The notes below the pieces were generated by a model. That model saw nothing but the letters and a program-made list of their open reading frames with translations. It was not told the DNA's origin and ran no database searches. From Simplicispira sp. 125 (GTDB taxonomy: Bacteria; Pseudomonadota; Gammaproteobacteria; Burkholderiales; Burkholderiaceae_C): a stretch of DNA of 64,000 nucleotides. Made by a program: the position numbers and the translations under genes. Shown here piece by piece: positions 55,142 to 64,000 of this stretch. Position 1 is the stretch's first letter. The number at the start of each line of letters is the position of its first letter. The stretch lies in NCBI RefSeq assembly GCF_003096555.1, contig NZ_QEKM01000001.1, positions 868,001-932,000 on the forward strand. Reading direction: 5' to 3'.

Positions 55142-56022
55142 CATCGCTCACACGTATTCTCGCCGCCACTGATTTGTCGGCCCACGCTCGCCACGCGACT
55201 GAACGCGCCGCCCTCGTGAGCAAGGATACGGCTGCGCTGCTCGATCTGCTGCATGTGGCGAATCTGGCGCCTCTGGAGCGGCTGCGGCAGTTGATGGACA
55301 CATCGCCAGAGGAGATGGAGCGGCGGGTGCTCGATGCTGCGCGGCAACGGCTCCACGATCTGGCAGCTTCACTCCAGCAACGCTACGGTGTGGTTGCGGG
55401 CACGCATGCGGTGGTCGGCCCTGTGTTGGCGGAACTGGCCAGGCAGGTCGATAGCCAGGATGCCGGTCTGCTGGTTTGCGGAGCCAAAGGGGAAAGCATC
55501 ATTCGGCACCATTTGCTGGGAACGACGGCGCTACGGATGTTGAGCACGACGAAATGTCCTGTTCTGGTGGTCAAGCAGCCCCCGCACGAATCCTATCGTC
55601 GGCTCCTTGTGCCCGTCGATTTTTCGCCTTCATCGCTGCGCGCGATCCGGCATGCACGCAGCATTGCCCCACAGGCTGGCATCGTTCTGCTGCATACCTT
55701 TGAGGCTCCTTTCGAGGGGAAGTTGCGCTACGCCAGCGTGGATGAGGACACCATCAACGACTATCGGGTCGTTGCCAGACAGGAAGCCATCCAGAAACTC
55801 CACGCACTGTGCGAGAAAGCCGGGCTGTTGCCCTACGAAACCCACCAGATCGTCCTACATGGCAATCCGACCTTGCACATCATCGAGCAAGAACAGGAGC
55901 AGGATTGCGATCTGATCGTGGTGGGCAAGCACGGTGAGAGCGTGCTGGAGGATCTGCTGCTGGGCAGCGTCACCAGGTACGTTCTGGCCGAATCGCAAAG
56001 CGACGTCCTGGTGTCGGTGTGA
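55138..56022 (+). CDS. Tandem universal stress protein (UspA family)
   Basis: A 294-residue protein with two Usp domains: 1-150 (RILAATDLSAHARHATERAA, GAKGESIIRHHLLGTTALRM) and 156-294 (RLLVPVDFSPSSLRAIRHAR, VVGKHGESVLEDLLLGSVTR). Each ends in the G-x-x-G-x9-G(S/T) nucleotide-binding pattern. Coupling to the antiporter gene suggests a stress-linked modulator of cation flux (inference). Confidence 0.93.
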   Translation: MTSLTRILAATDLSAHARHATERAALVSKDTAALLDLLHVANLAPLERLRQLMDTSPEEMERRVLDAARQRLHDLAASLQQRYGVVAGTHAVVGPVLAELARQVDSQDAGLLVCGAKGESIIRHHLLGTTALRMLSTTKCPVLVVKQPPHESYRRLLVPVDFSPSSLRAIRHARSIAPQAGIVLLHTFEAPFEGKLRYASVDEDTINDYRVVARQEAIQKLHALCEKAGLLPYETHQIVLHGNPTLHIIEQEQEQDCDLIVVGKHGESVLEDLLLGSVTRYVLAESQSDVLVSV

Positions 56023-56121
56023 CCATGATCGAAGCCGGGTTGGACCCTGCCTGCCTCCGGGGGCAAACGAACATGATGTCGGCTATTGCTGCGCTTTCAG
56101 CGCAATTCGTGCAGAACATCC

Positions 56122-56802
56122 CTAGAACAAGTCACGATAGAGCCAGAACACCAGCGAGCCGCAATGCAGCACGATGGTGAGCCAGTACACCGCACGAAAT
56201 TCCGCCTTGCTGGTTTTGTGCCGCATGTTTTGCTGGGCCAGCCAGGCAGCGGGCCAGCCGCCGAGCAGAGACAACAGGTGCAAATTTGACTCAGGAATGC
56301 GCCAACGGCCTGCACGTGCAGCGTTCTTGTCGGCCGCGTACATCCACAGCGTGACGACGTTCAGCGCCGCCAGGGCTGCGAGCGTCCACAGCGGCAGCCG
56401 CTGCGTCCACACGCCCCAGGCCAGCAAAGCGGCCCATACCAGCATCAGGCCATAGGCCAAGGATGCGCCGGTGGCGGGTGAGTGCGCTTTGCCCTGGCGT
56501 TGGTTTGTGCGGGGGGTAGGTGCCGAGCGCTTTGCGGGTGCCGGGCGTTGGGTGCGCTTGCTGTCGCTGCTGCGTGCGTCTTCGGCGCCCTGCGGGCTGG
56601 CCGCCGTGCGCACCGCCATGGCGCGCGGGCCTTTGCCGCCGACGTGGATTTCTTCAAACACCACGGCAAGGCCTTCGCGCGGGGGTGTGGCACCGCGGTA
56701 GTCGCGTACGTGAAAGAACACATCGCCTGCGCAATCGCCGCTGCGAATGAAGCCAAAGGCGCGCGTGGCGTCCCAGCGAACGATGGAGCCTTGCTTGGTC
56801 AT
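56122..56802 (-). CDS. Cold-shock domain plus DUF1294 membrane protein
   Basis: A 226-residue fusion: an N-terminal cold-shock RNA/DNA-binding domain (SIVRWDATRAFGFIRS, DVFFHVRDYRG), a basic Ser/Pro/Arg linker (about 68-110) and a C-terminal DUF1294 with four membrane segments (YAADKNAARAGRWRIPESNL and LLGGWPAAWLAQQNMRHKTS are the family signature). Function unknown. It stands alone, opposite to the UspA gene. Confidence 0.92.
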   Translation of the reverse strand: MTKQGSIVRWDATRAFGFIRSGDCAGDVFFHVRDYRGATPPREGLAVVFEEIHVGGKGPRAMAVRTAASPQGAEDARSSDSKRTQRPAPAKRSAPTPRTNQRQGKAHSPATGASLAYGLMLVWAALLAWGVWTQRLPLWTLAALAALNVVTLWMYAADKNAARAGRWRIPESNLHLLSLLGGWPAAWLAQQNMRHKTSKAEFRAVYWLTIVLHCGSLVFWLYRDLF

Positions 56803-56860
56803 GTGTTGTCGTTCATTCAGTGTGTGGGCCTTTGTGCAGGCAGCATCGCTCTATCGACAA

Positions 56861-56931
56861 AATTACTATGAAAAATATAGCTGCTTGCGCTTACTGGTAA
56901 ATCGCTAGAGGCTAAAAATATATCAATTTTT
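56861..56931. repeat. Interspersed repeat copy downstream of the aminotransferase gene
   Basis: AATTACTATGAAAAATATAG, then CTGCTTGCGCTTACTGGTAA and ATCGCTAGAGGCTAAAAATA, is one of the best-preserved copies. It sits between the CSD-DUF1294 start and the aminotransferase terminator. Confidence 0.75.
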
Positions 56932-56933
56932 CA

Positions 56934-56958
56934 GTAAAAAGCCGCCCGTAGGCGGCTG
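56934..56958 (-). terminator. Intrinsic terminator of the aminotransferase gene
   Basis: On the minus strand, GCCGCC-TACG-GGCGGC is a perfect 6-bp stem with a 4-base loop, followed by TTTTTAC. It lies 35-59 bases past the stop codon. Confidence 0.85.
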
Positions 56959-56992
56959 GCAATTCCAAGGGTGCTGCGCACCCCCGAAGGCA

Positions 56993-58189
56993 TCACATCA
57001 CCTTGGCAATCGACGCGCAGACGTAGTCGATGTTCTTGCTGTTGAGCGCGGCCACGCACATGCGACCGGTGTCGGTGCCGTACACGCCGAACTCGCTGCG
57101 CAGGCGCACCATTTGGTCTTTCGACAGGCCGGAGTAGCTGAACATGCCGATCTGCTGGGTGATGAAGGACATGTCCTTTTGCACACCGGCAGCCTTGAGG
57201 CCATCGACCAGCTTCTGGCGCATGGCCTTGATGCGCACGCGCATTTCGCCCAGCTCTTTTTCCCACAGGGCGCGCAGTTCGGGGTTGTTCAGCACGGCGG
57301 CCACCACGGCGCCGCCGTGCGTGGGCGGGTTGCTGTAGTTGGTGCGGATGACGATCTTGAGCTGGCTCAGCACGCGGCTGGCTTCTTCCTTGTCAGCGCA
57401 CAGGACAGAGAGGCCACCCACGCGCTCGCCGTACAGGCTGAAGCTCTTGCTGAACGAGGTGGAGACAAAGAAGCTCAGACCCGAGGCGACGAACTTCTGG
57501 ATCACTGCGCCGTCTTCCTGGATGCCGTGGCCAAAGCCCTGGTAGGCCATGTCGAGGAAGGCGGTGAGGTTTTTGGCCTTGACGACGGCGATGACCTGGT
57601 CCCACTGCGCGGGCGTGATGTCGTAGCCGGTGGGGTTGTGGCAGCAGGCGTGCAGCACCACGATGGTGCCGGGCGCGGCGGCGTTCAGGCTGGCCAGCAT
57701 GCCGTCGAAGTTGACGCCGCGCTTCTCAGCGTCGTAGTAGGCGTAGGTATCCACGGTGAAACCTGCATTGGTGAACAAGGCGCGGTGGTTTTCCCAACTG
57801 GGGTCAGAGATCAGCACCTTGGCATCGGGGCTGACTTTCTTCAGGAAGTCGGCGCCGATTTTCAGGCCGCCGGTACCGCCAATGGCTTGCACCGTGGCCA
57901 CGCGGCCCGATTGCACAGGCTCGGAGTCGGCACCAAAGACCAGGCCCTTGACGGCGTTGTCGTAGGCGGCGATGCCGTCGATGGGCAGGTAGCCGCGCGG
58001 GGTGGGCTTTTCCATCATGGTTTTTTCAGCCGCCTGCACGCAGGCCAGTAGCGGCAGCTTGCCGTTGTCATCGAAGTACACGCCCACGCCCAGGTTGACC
58101 TTGTGGGGGTTAGTGTCAGCGTTGAATTGCTCGTTGAGACCCAGGATGGGGTCGCGGGGGGCCATTTCGACGGCGGAGAACAGAGACAT
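56993..58189 (-). CDS. Aromatic/aspartate aminotransferase (class I)
   Basis: A 398-residue PLP enzyme of the AspC/TyrB group, transaminating aspartate or aromatic amino acids with 2-oxoglutarate. Family features are [49 protein letters not shown] and the cofactor lysine in [17 protein letters not shown] (near residue 250). The ATG at 58189 has AAGGA upstream. It is divergent from uvrB. AspC versus TyrB preference cannot be decided from sequence alone. Confidence 0.93.
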   Translation of the reverse strand: MSLFSAVEMAPRDPILGLNEQFNADTNPHKVNLGVGVYFDDNGKLPLLACVQAAEKTMMEKPTPRGYLPIDGIAAYDNAVKGLVFGADSEPVQSGRVATVQAIGGTGGLKIGADFLKKVSPDAKVLISDPSWENHRALFTNAGFTVDTYAYYDAEKRGVNFDGMLASLNAAAPGTIVVLHACCHNPTGYDITPAQWDQVIAVVKAKNLTAFLDMAYQGFGHGIQEDGAVIQKFVASGLSFFVSTSFSKSFSLYGERVGGLSVLCADKEEASRVLSQLKIVIRTNYSNPPTHGGAVVAAVLNNPELRALWEKELGEMRVRIKAMRQKLVDGLKAAGVQKDMSFITQQIGMFSYSGLSKDQMVRLRSEFGVYGTDTGRMCVAALNSKNIDYVCASIAKVM

Positions 58190-58290
58190 GGATCGTCCTT
58201 GGAGGGTGTAGGTGGCGGGCAAACCCAAGCTGCGTTAGGCTTTTGGGTTCACTCTCTGATTTTAGCGGCCCGCGCAGGCCGTGCCGCACC

Positions 58291-60384
58291 ATGTCCATGC
58301 AAGAAACCGCCATCGAACCCGCCAAGGGGCAGTTCGTCCAGTTCCCCGGCTCGCCCTTCGAGCTGTACCAGCCTTACCCCCCTGCGGGCGACCAGCCCAC
58401 CGCCATCGACCTGTTGGTGGAGGGAGTGAATGCGGGAGAGGTGTTCCAGACCCTGCTGGGTGTGACCGGCTCGGGCAAAACCTTCACCATGGCCAACGTG
58501 ATTGCGCGCCTGGGCCGGGCTGCCATTGTGTTTGCGCCCAACAAGACGCTGGCGGCGCAGCTCTACAGCGAGTTCCGTGAGTTCTTTCCGAAGAACGCGG
58601 TGGAATACTTCGTCAGCTACTACGACTACTACCAGCCCGAGGCCTACGTGCCCCAGCGCGATCTGTTCATCGAAAAGGACAGCGCCATCAATGAGCACAT
58701 CGAGCAGATGCGCCTGTCGTGCACCAAAAGCTTGCTGGAGCGGCGCGATGTGGTGATCGTGGCCACGGTGTCGGCCATTTACGGCATTGGCAACCCCGAG
58801 AGCTACCACCGCATGGTCATGACGCTGCGTGCGGGCGACAAACTGGGCCAGCGTGATGCGATTGCGCAGTTGGTGCGCATGCAGTACCAGCGCAATGACA
58901 TGGACTTTTCGCGCGGCAATTTTCGCGTGCGGGGCGACACCATTGATGTGTTTCCGGCCGAGCATTCGGAGCTGGCCCTGCGCATTGAGCTGTTTGACGA
59001 CGAGATCGAGAGTCTGCAACTGTTCGATCCGCTCACCGGCCGGGTGCGCCAGAACATTCCGCGCTTTACCGTGTACCCCAGCAGCCACTACGTCACGCCG
59101 CGCGACCAGGTGCTGCTGGCGGTCGAAGCCATCAAGGCCGAACTGTCGGAGCGCCTCAAGCAACTGCTGGCCGACGGCAAGCTGGTCGAAGCGCAGCGCC
59201 TGGAACAGCGCACGCGCTTTGACCTGGAAATGCTCAGCGAGGTGGGCCATTGCAAAGGCATCGAAAACTACTCGCGCCACCTGGCAGGCACGGCGGCGGG
59301 CGACCCGCCCAGCACGCTGACCGACTATTTGCCGCGCGATGCATTGATGTTTCTGGACGAGAGCCACCAGATGATCGGCCAGCTCAACGCCATGTACAAC
59401 GGCGACCGCTCGCGCAAGACCACGTTGGTGGAATATGGCTTCCGGCTCCCCAGTGCGCTCGATAACCGGCCACTCAAGTTCGAGGAATTCGAAGCCCGCA
59501 TGCGCCAGGTGGTGTTCGTGTCTGCCACTCCGGCCGACTACGAAAAGCAGCACGCGAGCCAGGTGGTCGAACAGGTGGTACGGCCCACGGGCCTGGTCGA
59601 TCCCTTGGTGGAAGTGCGGCCCGCCACCCACCAGGTGGACGATGTGCTGCAGGAAATCCGCATCCGCGCCGACCTGGGTGAGCGCGTGCTGATCACCACG
59701 CTGACCAAGCGCATGGCTGAGCAGCTCACCGACTACCTGACCGACAACGGCGTCAAGGTGCGCTATCTGCACAGCGATGTGGACACTGTGGAGCGCGTGG
59801 AGATCATCCGCGACCTGCGGCTGGGCGCCTTCGATGTGCTGGTGGGTATCAACCTGCTGCGCGAGGGCCTGGATATTCCCGAAGTGTCGCTGGTGGCCAT
59901 TCTGGATGCGGACAAGGAAGGTTTTTTGCGCTCCGAGCGCAGCCTGATCCAGACCATTGGCCGGGCGGCACGCAATGTTTCGGGCAAGGCCATTCTGTAT
60001 GCCGACCGTGTGACCGATTCCATGGCACGCGCCATCGGCGAGACCGAGCGCAGGCGCGCCCGGCAGGTCGCATTCAATACCGCGAATGGCATTACGCCGC
60101 GCAGCATTGTCAAGCAGGTAAGAGACCTGATTGATGGCGTCTACAGCGAGAAGGCGGGCAAGGACGCCCAACGCCTGGAGCAAGAGGCACTGCAGCGCGC
60201 ACGGGCGGAGGATATGTCGGAAAAAGACCTGGCCCGTGAGATCAAGCGGCTGGAGAAGCTGATGCTGGAACATGCCCGCAACCTGGAGTTTGAACAGGCT
60301 GCCCGCGTACGCGACCAGTTGGCACGCCTCAAAGACATGGCCTTTGGTGCCCATGGTAGCGACAATGCCCCTCTGGCAGGCTAG
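58291..60384 (+). CDS. uvrB: Excinuclease ABC subunit B
   Basis: The damage-verifying helicase-like subunit of nucleotide excision repair. The 697-residue protein carries Walker [15 protein letters not shown] (about 57-70), the beta-hairpin region [21 protein letters not shown], helicase motifs VSATPADYE and TIGRAARN, and the C-terminal UVR motif ([20 protein letters not shown]) that binds UvrC. Starts at 58291 or 58297 are both possible. Confidence 0.97.
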   Translation: MSMQETAIEPAKGQFVQFPGSPFELYQPYPPAGDQPTAIDLLVEGVNAGEVFQTLLGVTGSGKTFTMANVIARLGRAAIVFAPNKTLAAQLYSEFREFFPKNAVEYFVSYYDYYQPEAYVPQRDLFIEKDSAINEHIEQMRLSCTKSLLERRDVVIVATVSAIYGIGNPESYHRMVMTLRAGDKLGQRDAIAQLVRMQYQRNDMDFSRGNFRVRGDTIDVFPAEHSELALRIELFDDEIESLQLFDPLTGRVRQNIPRFTVYPSSHYVTPRDQVLLAVEAIKAELSERLKQLLADGKLVEAQRLEQRTRFDLEMLSEVGHCKGIENYSRHLAGTAAGDPPSTLTDYLPRDALMFLDESHQMIGQLNAMYNGDRSRKTTLVEYGFRLPSALDNRPLKFEEFEARMRQVVFVSATPADYEKQHASQVVEQVVRPTGLVDPLVEVRPATHQVDDVLQEIRIRADLGERVLITTLTKRMAEQLTDYLTDNGVKVRYLHSDVDTVERVEIIRDLRLGAFDVLVGINLLREGLDIPEVSLVAILDADKEGFLRSERSLIQTIGRAARNVSGKAILYADRVTDSMARAIGETERRRARQVAFNTANGITPRSIVKQVRDLIDGVYSEKAGKDAQRLEQEALQRARAEDMSEKDLAREIKRLEKLMLEHARNLEFEQAARVRDQLARLKDMAFGAHGSDNAPLAG

Positions 60385-60439
60385 GAATACAAGGTTTTTG
60401 CAACTTGCATGGCGCAATTGCGACCATCTGGTTTTTTTA

Positions 60440-60471
60440 CCCGACAAATTTGATATGGATTGTGCTAGAAT
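60440..60471 (+). promoter_or_regulatory. Putative iscR promoter region
   Basis: A good -10-like TAGAAT lies at 60466-60471 in an AT-rich stretch 140 bases upstream of iscR. CCCGACAAATTTGATATGG (60440-60458) resembles half of an IscR type 1 site. A leader hairpin (CCCGCA..TGCGGG, about 60505-60530) follows. The call is based on position and partial motif only. Confidence 0.35.
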
Positions 60472-60610
60472 GCCCTTAGCCGAAAACAAAAAACCACGAT
60501 GAAGACCCGCAGCCACTGACTTGTTGCGGGACGGGTGGAGACGGTGTCCTGATAGGTCATGAACCATTCAGGCGTTTCACGAACCAACAAGCCAGATAAA
60601 GGAGCTTGCG

Positions 60611-61147
60611 ATGCGTCTCACTACCAAAGGCCGTTTTGCGGTCACCGCGATGATCGATCTGGCCTTGCGCCAAGGCAATGGACCAGTCACCCTGGCTGCC
60701 ATCAGCCAGCGCCAGCGCATTTCGCTGTCGTACCTGGAGCAGCTGTTTGGCAAACTGCGCCGCCATGAGCTGGTGGAATCCACCCGCGGCCCTGGCGGCG
60801 GTTACACGCTGGCGCGCAAAGCCGGTGACATCACCATTGCCGACATCATTGTGTCGGTTGATGAGCCCATCGATGCCACGCAATGCGGCGGCAAGGAAAA
60901 CTGCATGGGCGAAGCCGGTCGTTGCATGACGCACGACCTCTGGGCCACCTTGAACCAGCGCGTGGTTGAGTTTCTGGACTCCGTCACGTTGCAAAAACTG
61001 GTGGACGAGCAGTTGGCCAAAGGCTTGACGATCGAAGACAAGCCGATGACCCGCCGTGCCATCTCCACCACGCCTGTGATCAAACCGATCCGCGTGAATG
61101 CCCCCAATTCAGTGTTTGCCCTGGGCAACGTGTTCGCCAAATCCTGA
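60611..61147 (+). CDS. iscR: Fe-S cluster assembly transcriptional regulator
   Basis: The 178-residue Rrf2-family repressor binds a [2Fe-2S] cluster and controls the isc operon. The winged helix is at 1-65 ([27 protein letters not shown]). The cluster ligands are Cys92, Cys98 and Cys105 with His108, one residue longer between the last two cysteines than in E. coli. AAAGGAG precedes the ATG. It is the first gene of the isc operon. Confidence 0.97.
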   Translation: MRLTTKGRFAVTAMIDLALRQGNGPVTLAAISQRQRISLSYLEQLFGKLRRHELVESTRGPGGGYTLARKAGDITIADIIVSVDEPIDATQCGGKENCMGEAGRCMTHDLWATLNQRVVEFLDSVTLQKLVDEQLAKGLTIEDKPMTRRAISTTPVIKPIRVNAPNSVFALGNVFAKS

Positions 61148-61262
61148 AGACCCTGATAGAGAAGCGGGTGGCTGCGTGCCGACCGGCGCGCGGTGCGCGT
61201 TTGCGGCAAGCTACCCGCCTGTGCACTGCAATTGCCAGCCCGAAGACCTGACCGAGCCAGCT

Positions 61263-62483
61263 ATGGACATGACTCCCCACTTTCCGATTTATCTTGACTA
61301 CGGCGCCACCACGCCAGTGGATCCGCGCGTCGTGGACGCCATGATTCCCTGGCTGCGCGAGCATTTTGGCAATCCTGCATCCCGTAGCCACGCCTGGGGC
61401 TGGGAAGCCGAAGAGGCCGTGGAAAAGGCCCGCGTCCAGGTGGCTGAGTTGATCGGCGCAGACCCGCGCGAAATCGTCTGGACCAGCGGCGCCACGGAAT
61501 CGAACAACCTGGCCATCAAGGGCGCCGCCCATTTCTACAAGGGCAAGGGCAAGCACCTCATCACGGTCAAGACCGAGCACAAGGCTGTGCTGGACGTGAT
61601 GCGCGAGCTGGAGCGCCAGGGTTTTGAGGTCACCTACCTGAACGTGCAGGAAAACGGCTTGCTGGACTTCGACGCGCTCAAGGCGGCGATTCGCCCCGAC
61701 ACCATCTTGATCAGCGTGATGTTTGTGAACAACGAGATCGGCGTGATCCAGGACATTCCGGCCATTGGCGCGATGTGCCGTGAAAAGGGCATCATCTTCC
61801 ATGTGGATGCAGCGCAAGCCACGGGCAAGCTGCCTATCGACCTGGCCACGTTGCCGGTCGACCTGATGAGTCTGGCCTCACACAAAACCTATGGCCCCAA
61901 GGGCATTGGCGCTCTGTATGTGCGCCGCAAGCCGCGCATTCGCCTCGAAGCCCAGATGCACGGCGGCGGTCATGAGCGCGGTATGCGCTCGGGTACGCTG
62001 CCCACGCACCAGATTGTGGGCATGGGCGAGGCGTTCCGCATCGCCCGTGAGGAAATGGCGCAAGACCTTGCCAAGGCGCACAGCCTGCAAAAGCGTTTGC
62101 TCGATGGCCTGACCGATATGGAGCAGGTGTTCATCAACGGTGACATGGCGCAGCGCGTGCCGCACAACCTGAACATCAGCTTCAACTATGTAGAGGGCGA
62201 GTCGCTCATCATGGGGATCAAGGGCCTGGCGGTGTCGTCGGGTTCAGCCTGCACTTCGGCCAGCCTGGAACCCAGCTATGTGCTGCGTGCCCTGGGCCGC
62301 AGCGACGAGCTGGCGCACAGCAGCTTGCGCATGACGATTGGCCGCTTCACTACGGCCGAGGAAATCGACTACGCCATCGGCACGATCCGTGAAAACGTAG
62401 CCCGGCTGCGCGACCTCAGCCCCCTGTGGGACATGTACAAGGATGGCGTGGACCTGAGCACAATCCAGTGGGCCGCGCACTGA
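61263..62483 (+). CDS. iscS: Cysteine desulfurase
   Basis: PLP enzyme releasing sulfur from cysteine for Fe-S clusters and tRNA thiolation. The 406-residue protein has [19 protein letters not shown], the cofactor Lys208 in SHKTYGPKG and the catalytic Cys330 in [16 protein letters not shown]. The ATG at 61263 is chosen by family start. A 115-base gap separates it from iscR. Confidence 0.97.
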   Translation: MDMTPHFPIYLDYGATTPVDPRVVDAMIPWLREHFGNPASRSHAWGWEAEEAVEKARVQVAELIGADPREIVWTSGATESNNLAIKGAAHFYKGKGKHLITVKTEHKAVLDVMRELERQGFEVTYLNVQENGLLDFDALKAAIRPDTILISVMFVNNEIGVIQDIPAIGAMCREKGIIFHVDAAQATGKLPIDLATLPVDLMSLASHKTYGPKGIGALYVRRKPRIRLEAQMHGGGHERGMRSGTLPTHQIVGMGEAFRIAREEMAQDLAKAHSLQKRLLDGLTDMEQVFINGDMAQRVPHNLNISFNYVEGESLIMGIKGLAVSSGSACTSASLEPSYVLRALGRSDELAHSSLRMTIGRFTTAEEIDYAIGTIRENVARLRDLSPLWDMYKDGVDLSTIQWAAH

Positions 62484-62536
62484 GCCTGCAGGCATTGCCC
62501 GCAGCACCCGTTATTTGAATCGAGGAGGTAAACACC

Positions 62537-62935
62537 ATGGCTTACTCAGAAAAAGTGATCGACCATTACGAGAATCCGCGCAATGTGGGTTCGTTTGACA
62601 AGGGCGATGATTCCGTGGGCACCGGCATGGTCGGCGCCCCGGCCTGCGGCGACGTGATGAAGCTGCAGATCAAGGTCAACCCCGAAACGGGTGTCATTGA
62701 GGATGCACGCTTCAAGACCTATGGCTGTGGCTCGGCTATCGCTTCATCATCGCTGGTGACCGAATGGGTCAAGGGCAAGACGCTGGACCAGGCGGCGGCC
62801 CTCAAGAACAGCGAAATTGCCCAGGAACTGGCGTTGCCGCCGGTCAAGATTCACTGCTCCATCCTTGCAGAAGACGCCATCAAGGCGGCGGTGCAGGACT
62901 ACAAAACCAAACACGGCACCGCTGTTGCCGCCTGA
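62537..62935 (+). CDS. iscU: Fe-S cluster assembly scaffold
   Basis: The 132-residue scaffold carries ligands Cys37 (APACGD), Cys64 (YGCGSA) and Cys107 (HCSILAE), plus Asp39. The LPPVK motif at 100-104 is the HscA-binding site. A strong GAGGAGG precedes the ATG. Confidence 0.98.
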   Translation: MAYSEKVIDHYENPRNVGSFDKGDDSVGTGMVGAPACGDVMKLQIKVNPETGVIEDARFKTYGCGSAIASSSLVTEWVKGKTLDQAAALKNSEIAQELALPPVKIHCSILAEDAIKAAVQDYKTKHGTAVAA

Positions 62936-62939
62936 AACC

Positions 62940-63263
62940 ATGGCAATTACCCTGACCGAAGCGGCAGCCCGGCATGTCAGCCGTTACCTGTCGCGGCGTG
63001 GCAAGGGCCTGGGAGTGCGTCTGGGTGTCAAGACCAGCGGTTGCTCGGGCCTGGCGTACAAGCTCGAATACGTGGACGACGCTGAGCCGGAAGACATCAT
63101 TTTCGAGAACCACGGCGTGAAGGTGCTGATCGATCCCAAGAGCCTGGCCTATATCGACGGCACGGAGCTGGACTTCGTGCGTGAGGGGCTGAATGAAGGC
63201 TTTCGCTTCAGCAACCCGAACGAACGTGACCGCTGCGGATGTGGAGAGAGCTTCCGCGTCTGA
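62940..63263 (+). CDS. iscA: Iron-sulfur cluster assembly A-type carrier
   Basis: The 107-residue A-type carrier has the three conserved cysteines Cys35 (TSGCSG), Cys99 and Cys101 (CGCGESF). It starts 4 bases after the iscU stop, implying translational coupling. Confidence 0.97.
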   Translation: MAITLTEAAARHVSRYLSRRGKGLGVRLGVKTSGCSGLAYKLEYVDDAEPEDIIFENHGVKVLIDPKSLAYIDGTELDFVREGLNEGFRFSNPNERDRCGCGESFRV

Positions 63264-63282
63264 CCCTGGCCCGCTGAACTGT

Positions 63283-63318
63283 AAAACCGCCATCGCGCAC
63301 CGTGTTGGCGGTTTTTTT
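63283..63318 (+). terminator. Intrinsic terminator-like hairpin between iscA and hscB
   Basis: AAAACCGCCA pairs with TGGCGGTTTT around a 12-base loop and runs into seven T residues. It lies inside the isc operon, 7 bases before the hscB start, and probably lowers expression of hscB-hscA relative to iscRSUA. Confidence 0.8.
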
Positions 63319-63324
63319 GCTGAT

Positions 63325-63843
63325 ATGAACCTTCAATCCGACGATTTTGAGTTGTTTGGTGTGCCAAGGCGTTTTGCCCAGGAGCGCAGTGCGCTCGATG
63401 CACGCTGGAAAGAACTGCAGCGTGAAGCCCACCCCGACCGCCATACCGCCAGCAATGCCGCAGTACAACGCCAGGCCATGCAATGGTCGGTGCGCATCAA
63501 CGAGGCGTATCAGCGCATCAAGGACCCGCTGCGCCGGGCGGCCTACCTGTGTGAGTTGAACGGTGCGCCGATCCGCGCTGAGGACAACACCGCCATGCCC
63601 GCTGATTTTTTGGTGCAGCAAATGGAATGGCGCGAAGCGCTCGAAGATGCAGAAAATCTGGCCGAAGTCGATGCGCTGGAAGCCCAGGTGCACCAGGCCC
63701 GGCGCACCACCCTGGAGCGCTGCGCCGATTTCATCGACCAGCAGCAGGACTATGCTGCTGCAGCCCGCCAGGTCAGAGCCCTCATGTTCATTGCGCGTTT
63801 TGCGCTCGACATCGAGCGCAAGCAGGAGCAACTGGGACAATAG
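63325..63843 (+). CDS. hscB: Co-chaperone HscB (J-protein)
   Basis: The 172-residue J-domain protein delivers IscU to HscA. The J domain has HPD at 36-38 (REAHPDRH) and the C-terminal helical domain binds IscU. The ATG at 63325 lies immediately after a terminator-like hairpin; the reading frame is open upstream through iscA sequence but without similarity. Confidence 0.95.
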   Translation: MNLQSDDFELFGVPRRFAQERSALDARWKELQREAHPDRHTASNAAVQRQAMQWSVRINEAYQRIKDPLRRAAYLCELNGAPIRAEDNTAMPADFLVQQMEWREALEDAENLAEVDALEAQVHQARRTTLERCADFIDQQQDYAAAARQVRALMFIARFALDIERKQEQLGQ

Positions 63844-63911
63844 CGCCCAGACCTATCGATTTTTCGTGCCGCCGAGCGTGCAGGCGCATCCCCCAGACAA
63901 GACAGGAACCC

Positions 63912-64000
63912 ATGGCGCTGTTGCAGATTTCCGAACCCGGCCAGTCCCCCGCACCCCACCAGCGACGCATTGCTGTGGGTATTGACCTGGGCACCACCCA
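63912..64000 (+). CDS. hscA: Fe-S assembly chaperone HscA, N-terminal fragment (3' end outside window)
   Basis: The first 29 complete codons are present: [19 protein letters not shown], then [11 protein letters not shown], the Hsp70 phosphate-1 motif. It works with HscB and IscU. It starts 68 bases after hscB. Confidence 0.93.
   Translation, partial: MALLQISEPGQSPAPHQRRIAVGIDLGTT

Noticed and set aside
58249..60567. 772-codon open frame antisense to uvrB
   Set aside because: Complete overlap with well-conserved uvrB; the product has shadow-type composition without domains.
1..64000. tRNA, rRNA, prophage, integrative element or plasmid functions
   Set aside because: I saw no cloverleaf-like genes, phage structural genes, integrases, relaxases or replication genes; the accessory content is limited to the IS, MITEs, repeats and the restriction-modification spot.

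Overview
The window is a high-GC chromosomal segment of a betaproteobacterium, most likely Comamonadaceae (Acidovorax, Simplicispira or Rhodoferax relatives). This rests on protein style, the isc operon order iscR-iscS-iscU-iscA-hscB-hscA, and a short interspersed repeat (core like AGCGCTT..GATGGATAAGCGCT next to a T-run and GGCC) that I associate from memory with that family. It is ordinary chromosome with local accessory insertions. I see no rRNA or tRNA genes, no CRISPR array and no prophage or conjugative module.

Left part (1-15700): the 3' portion of alaS; an overlapping minus-strand run of FAD oxidoreductase, gluQ, trmB and a diguanylate cyclase; a divergent LysR/pirin pair with a palindromic putative operator; a SulP permease, diguanylate cyclase and MinD-like ATPase run; a BON lipoprotein; cystathionine beta-lyase; a DUF2189 membrane protein with an FNR-like box; and a divergent TesA-like esterase and LolD/YbbA-like ATPase pair. 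A frameshifted IS1595-family element with perfect 8-bp target duplications (15725-16787) sits between the ATPase and rlmB.

Middle part (16800-41300): rlmB-sir2; a signalling block (ABC solute-binding protein, a 1444-residue multi-PAS hybrid histidine kinase, and a convergent receiver-GGDEF protein); a split chromate transporter; an FAH-family hydrolase; a VIT-family transporter; and a GAF-GGDEF protein. Next is the most striking gene: a 1205-residue MmeI-like fused restriction-modification enzyme whose reading frame contains 16 copies of the pentanucleotide CAGAA between nuclease and methylase regions, a strong candidate for a phase-variable contingency locus. Beyond it lie an antitoxin relic, a YjfB-family gene, a dihydrolipoamide dehydrogenase-like flavoprotein, a miniature derivative of the IS1595 element, yigZ, and an iron or metal uptake set (PepSY protein, TonB receptor, DUF2946 protein).

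Right part (41300-64000): a glycerolipid-type operon (AGPS-like FAD oxidase, glpD-like, FGGY kinase, phospholipase-like) under a divergent AraC regulator; a YgiQ radical SAM gene with a diverged second copy of its 3' end about 1.5 kb downstream, bracketing a pseudogene and a short-chain dehydrogenase; a CPA2 antiporter and UspA pair; a cold-shock/DUF1294 protein; an aromatic aminotransferase divergent from uvrB; and the isc iron-sulfur operon, cut by the window edge inside hscA.

Two themes recur. Four GGDEF cyclases with intact GGEEF and I-site motifs lie within 28 kb with no EAL or HD-GYP partner. The interspersed repeat occurs about ten times, including in-frame copies inside gluQ, ygiQ and the restriction-modification gene.
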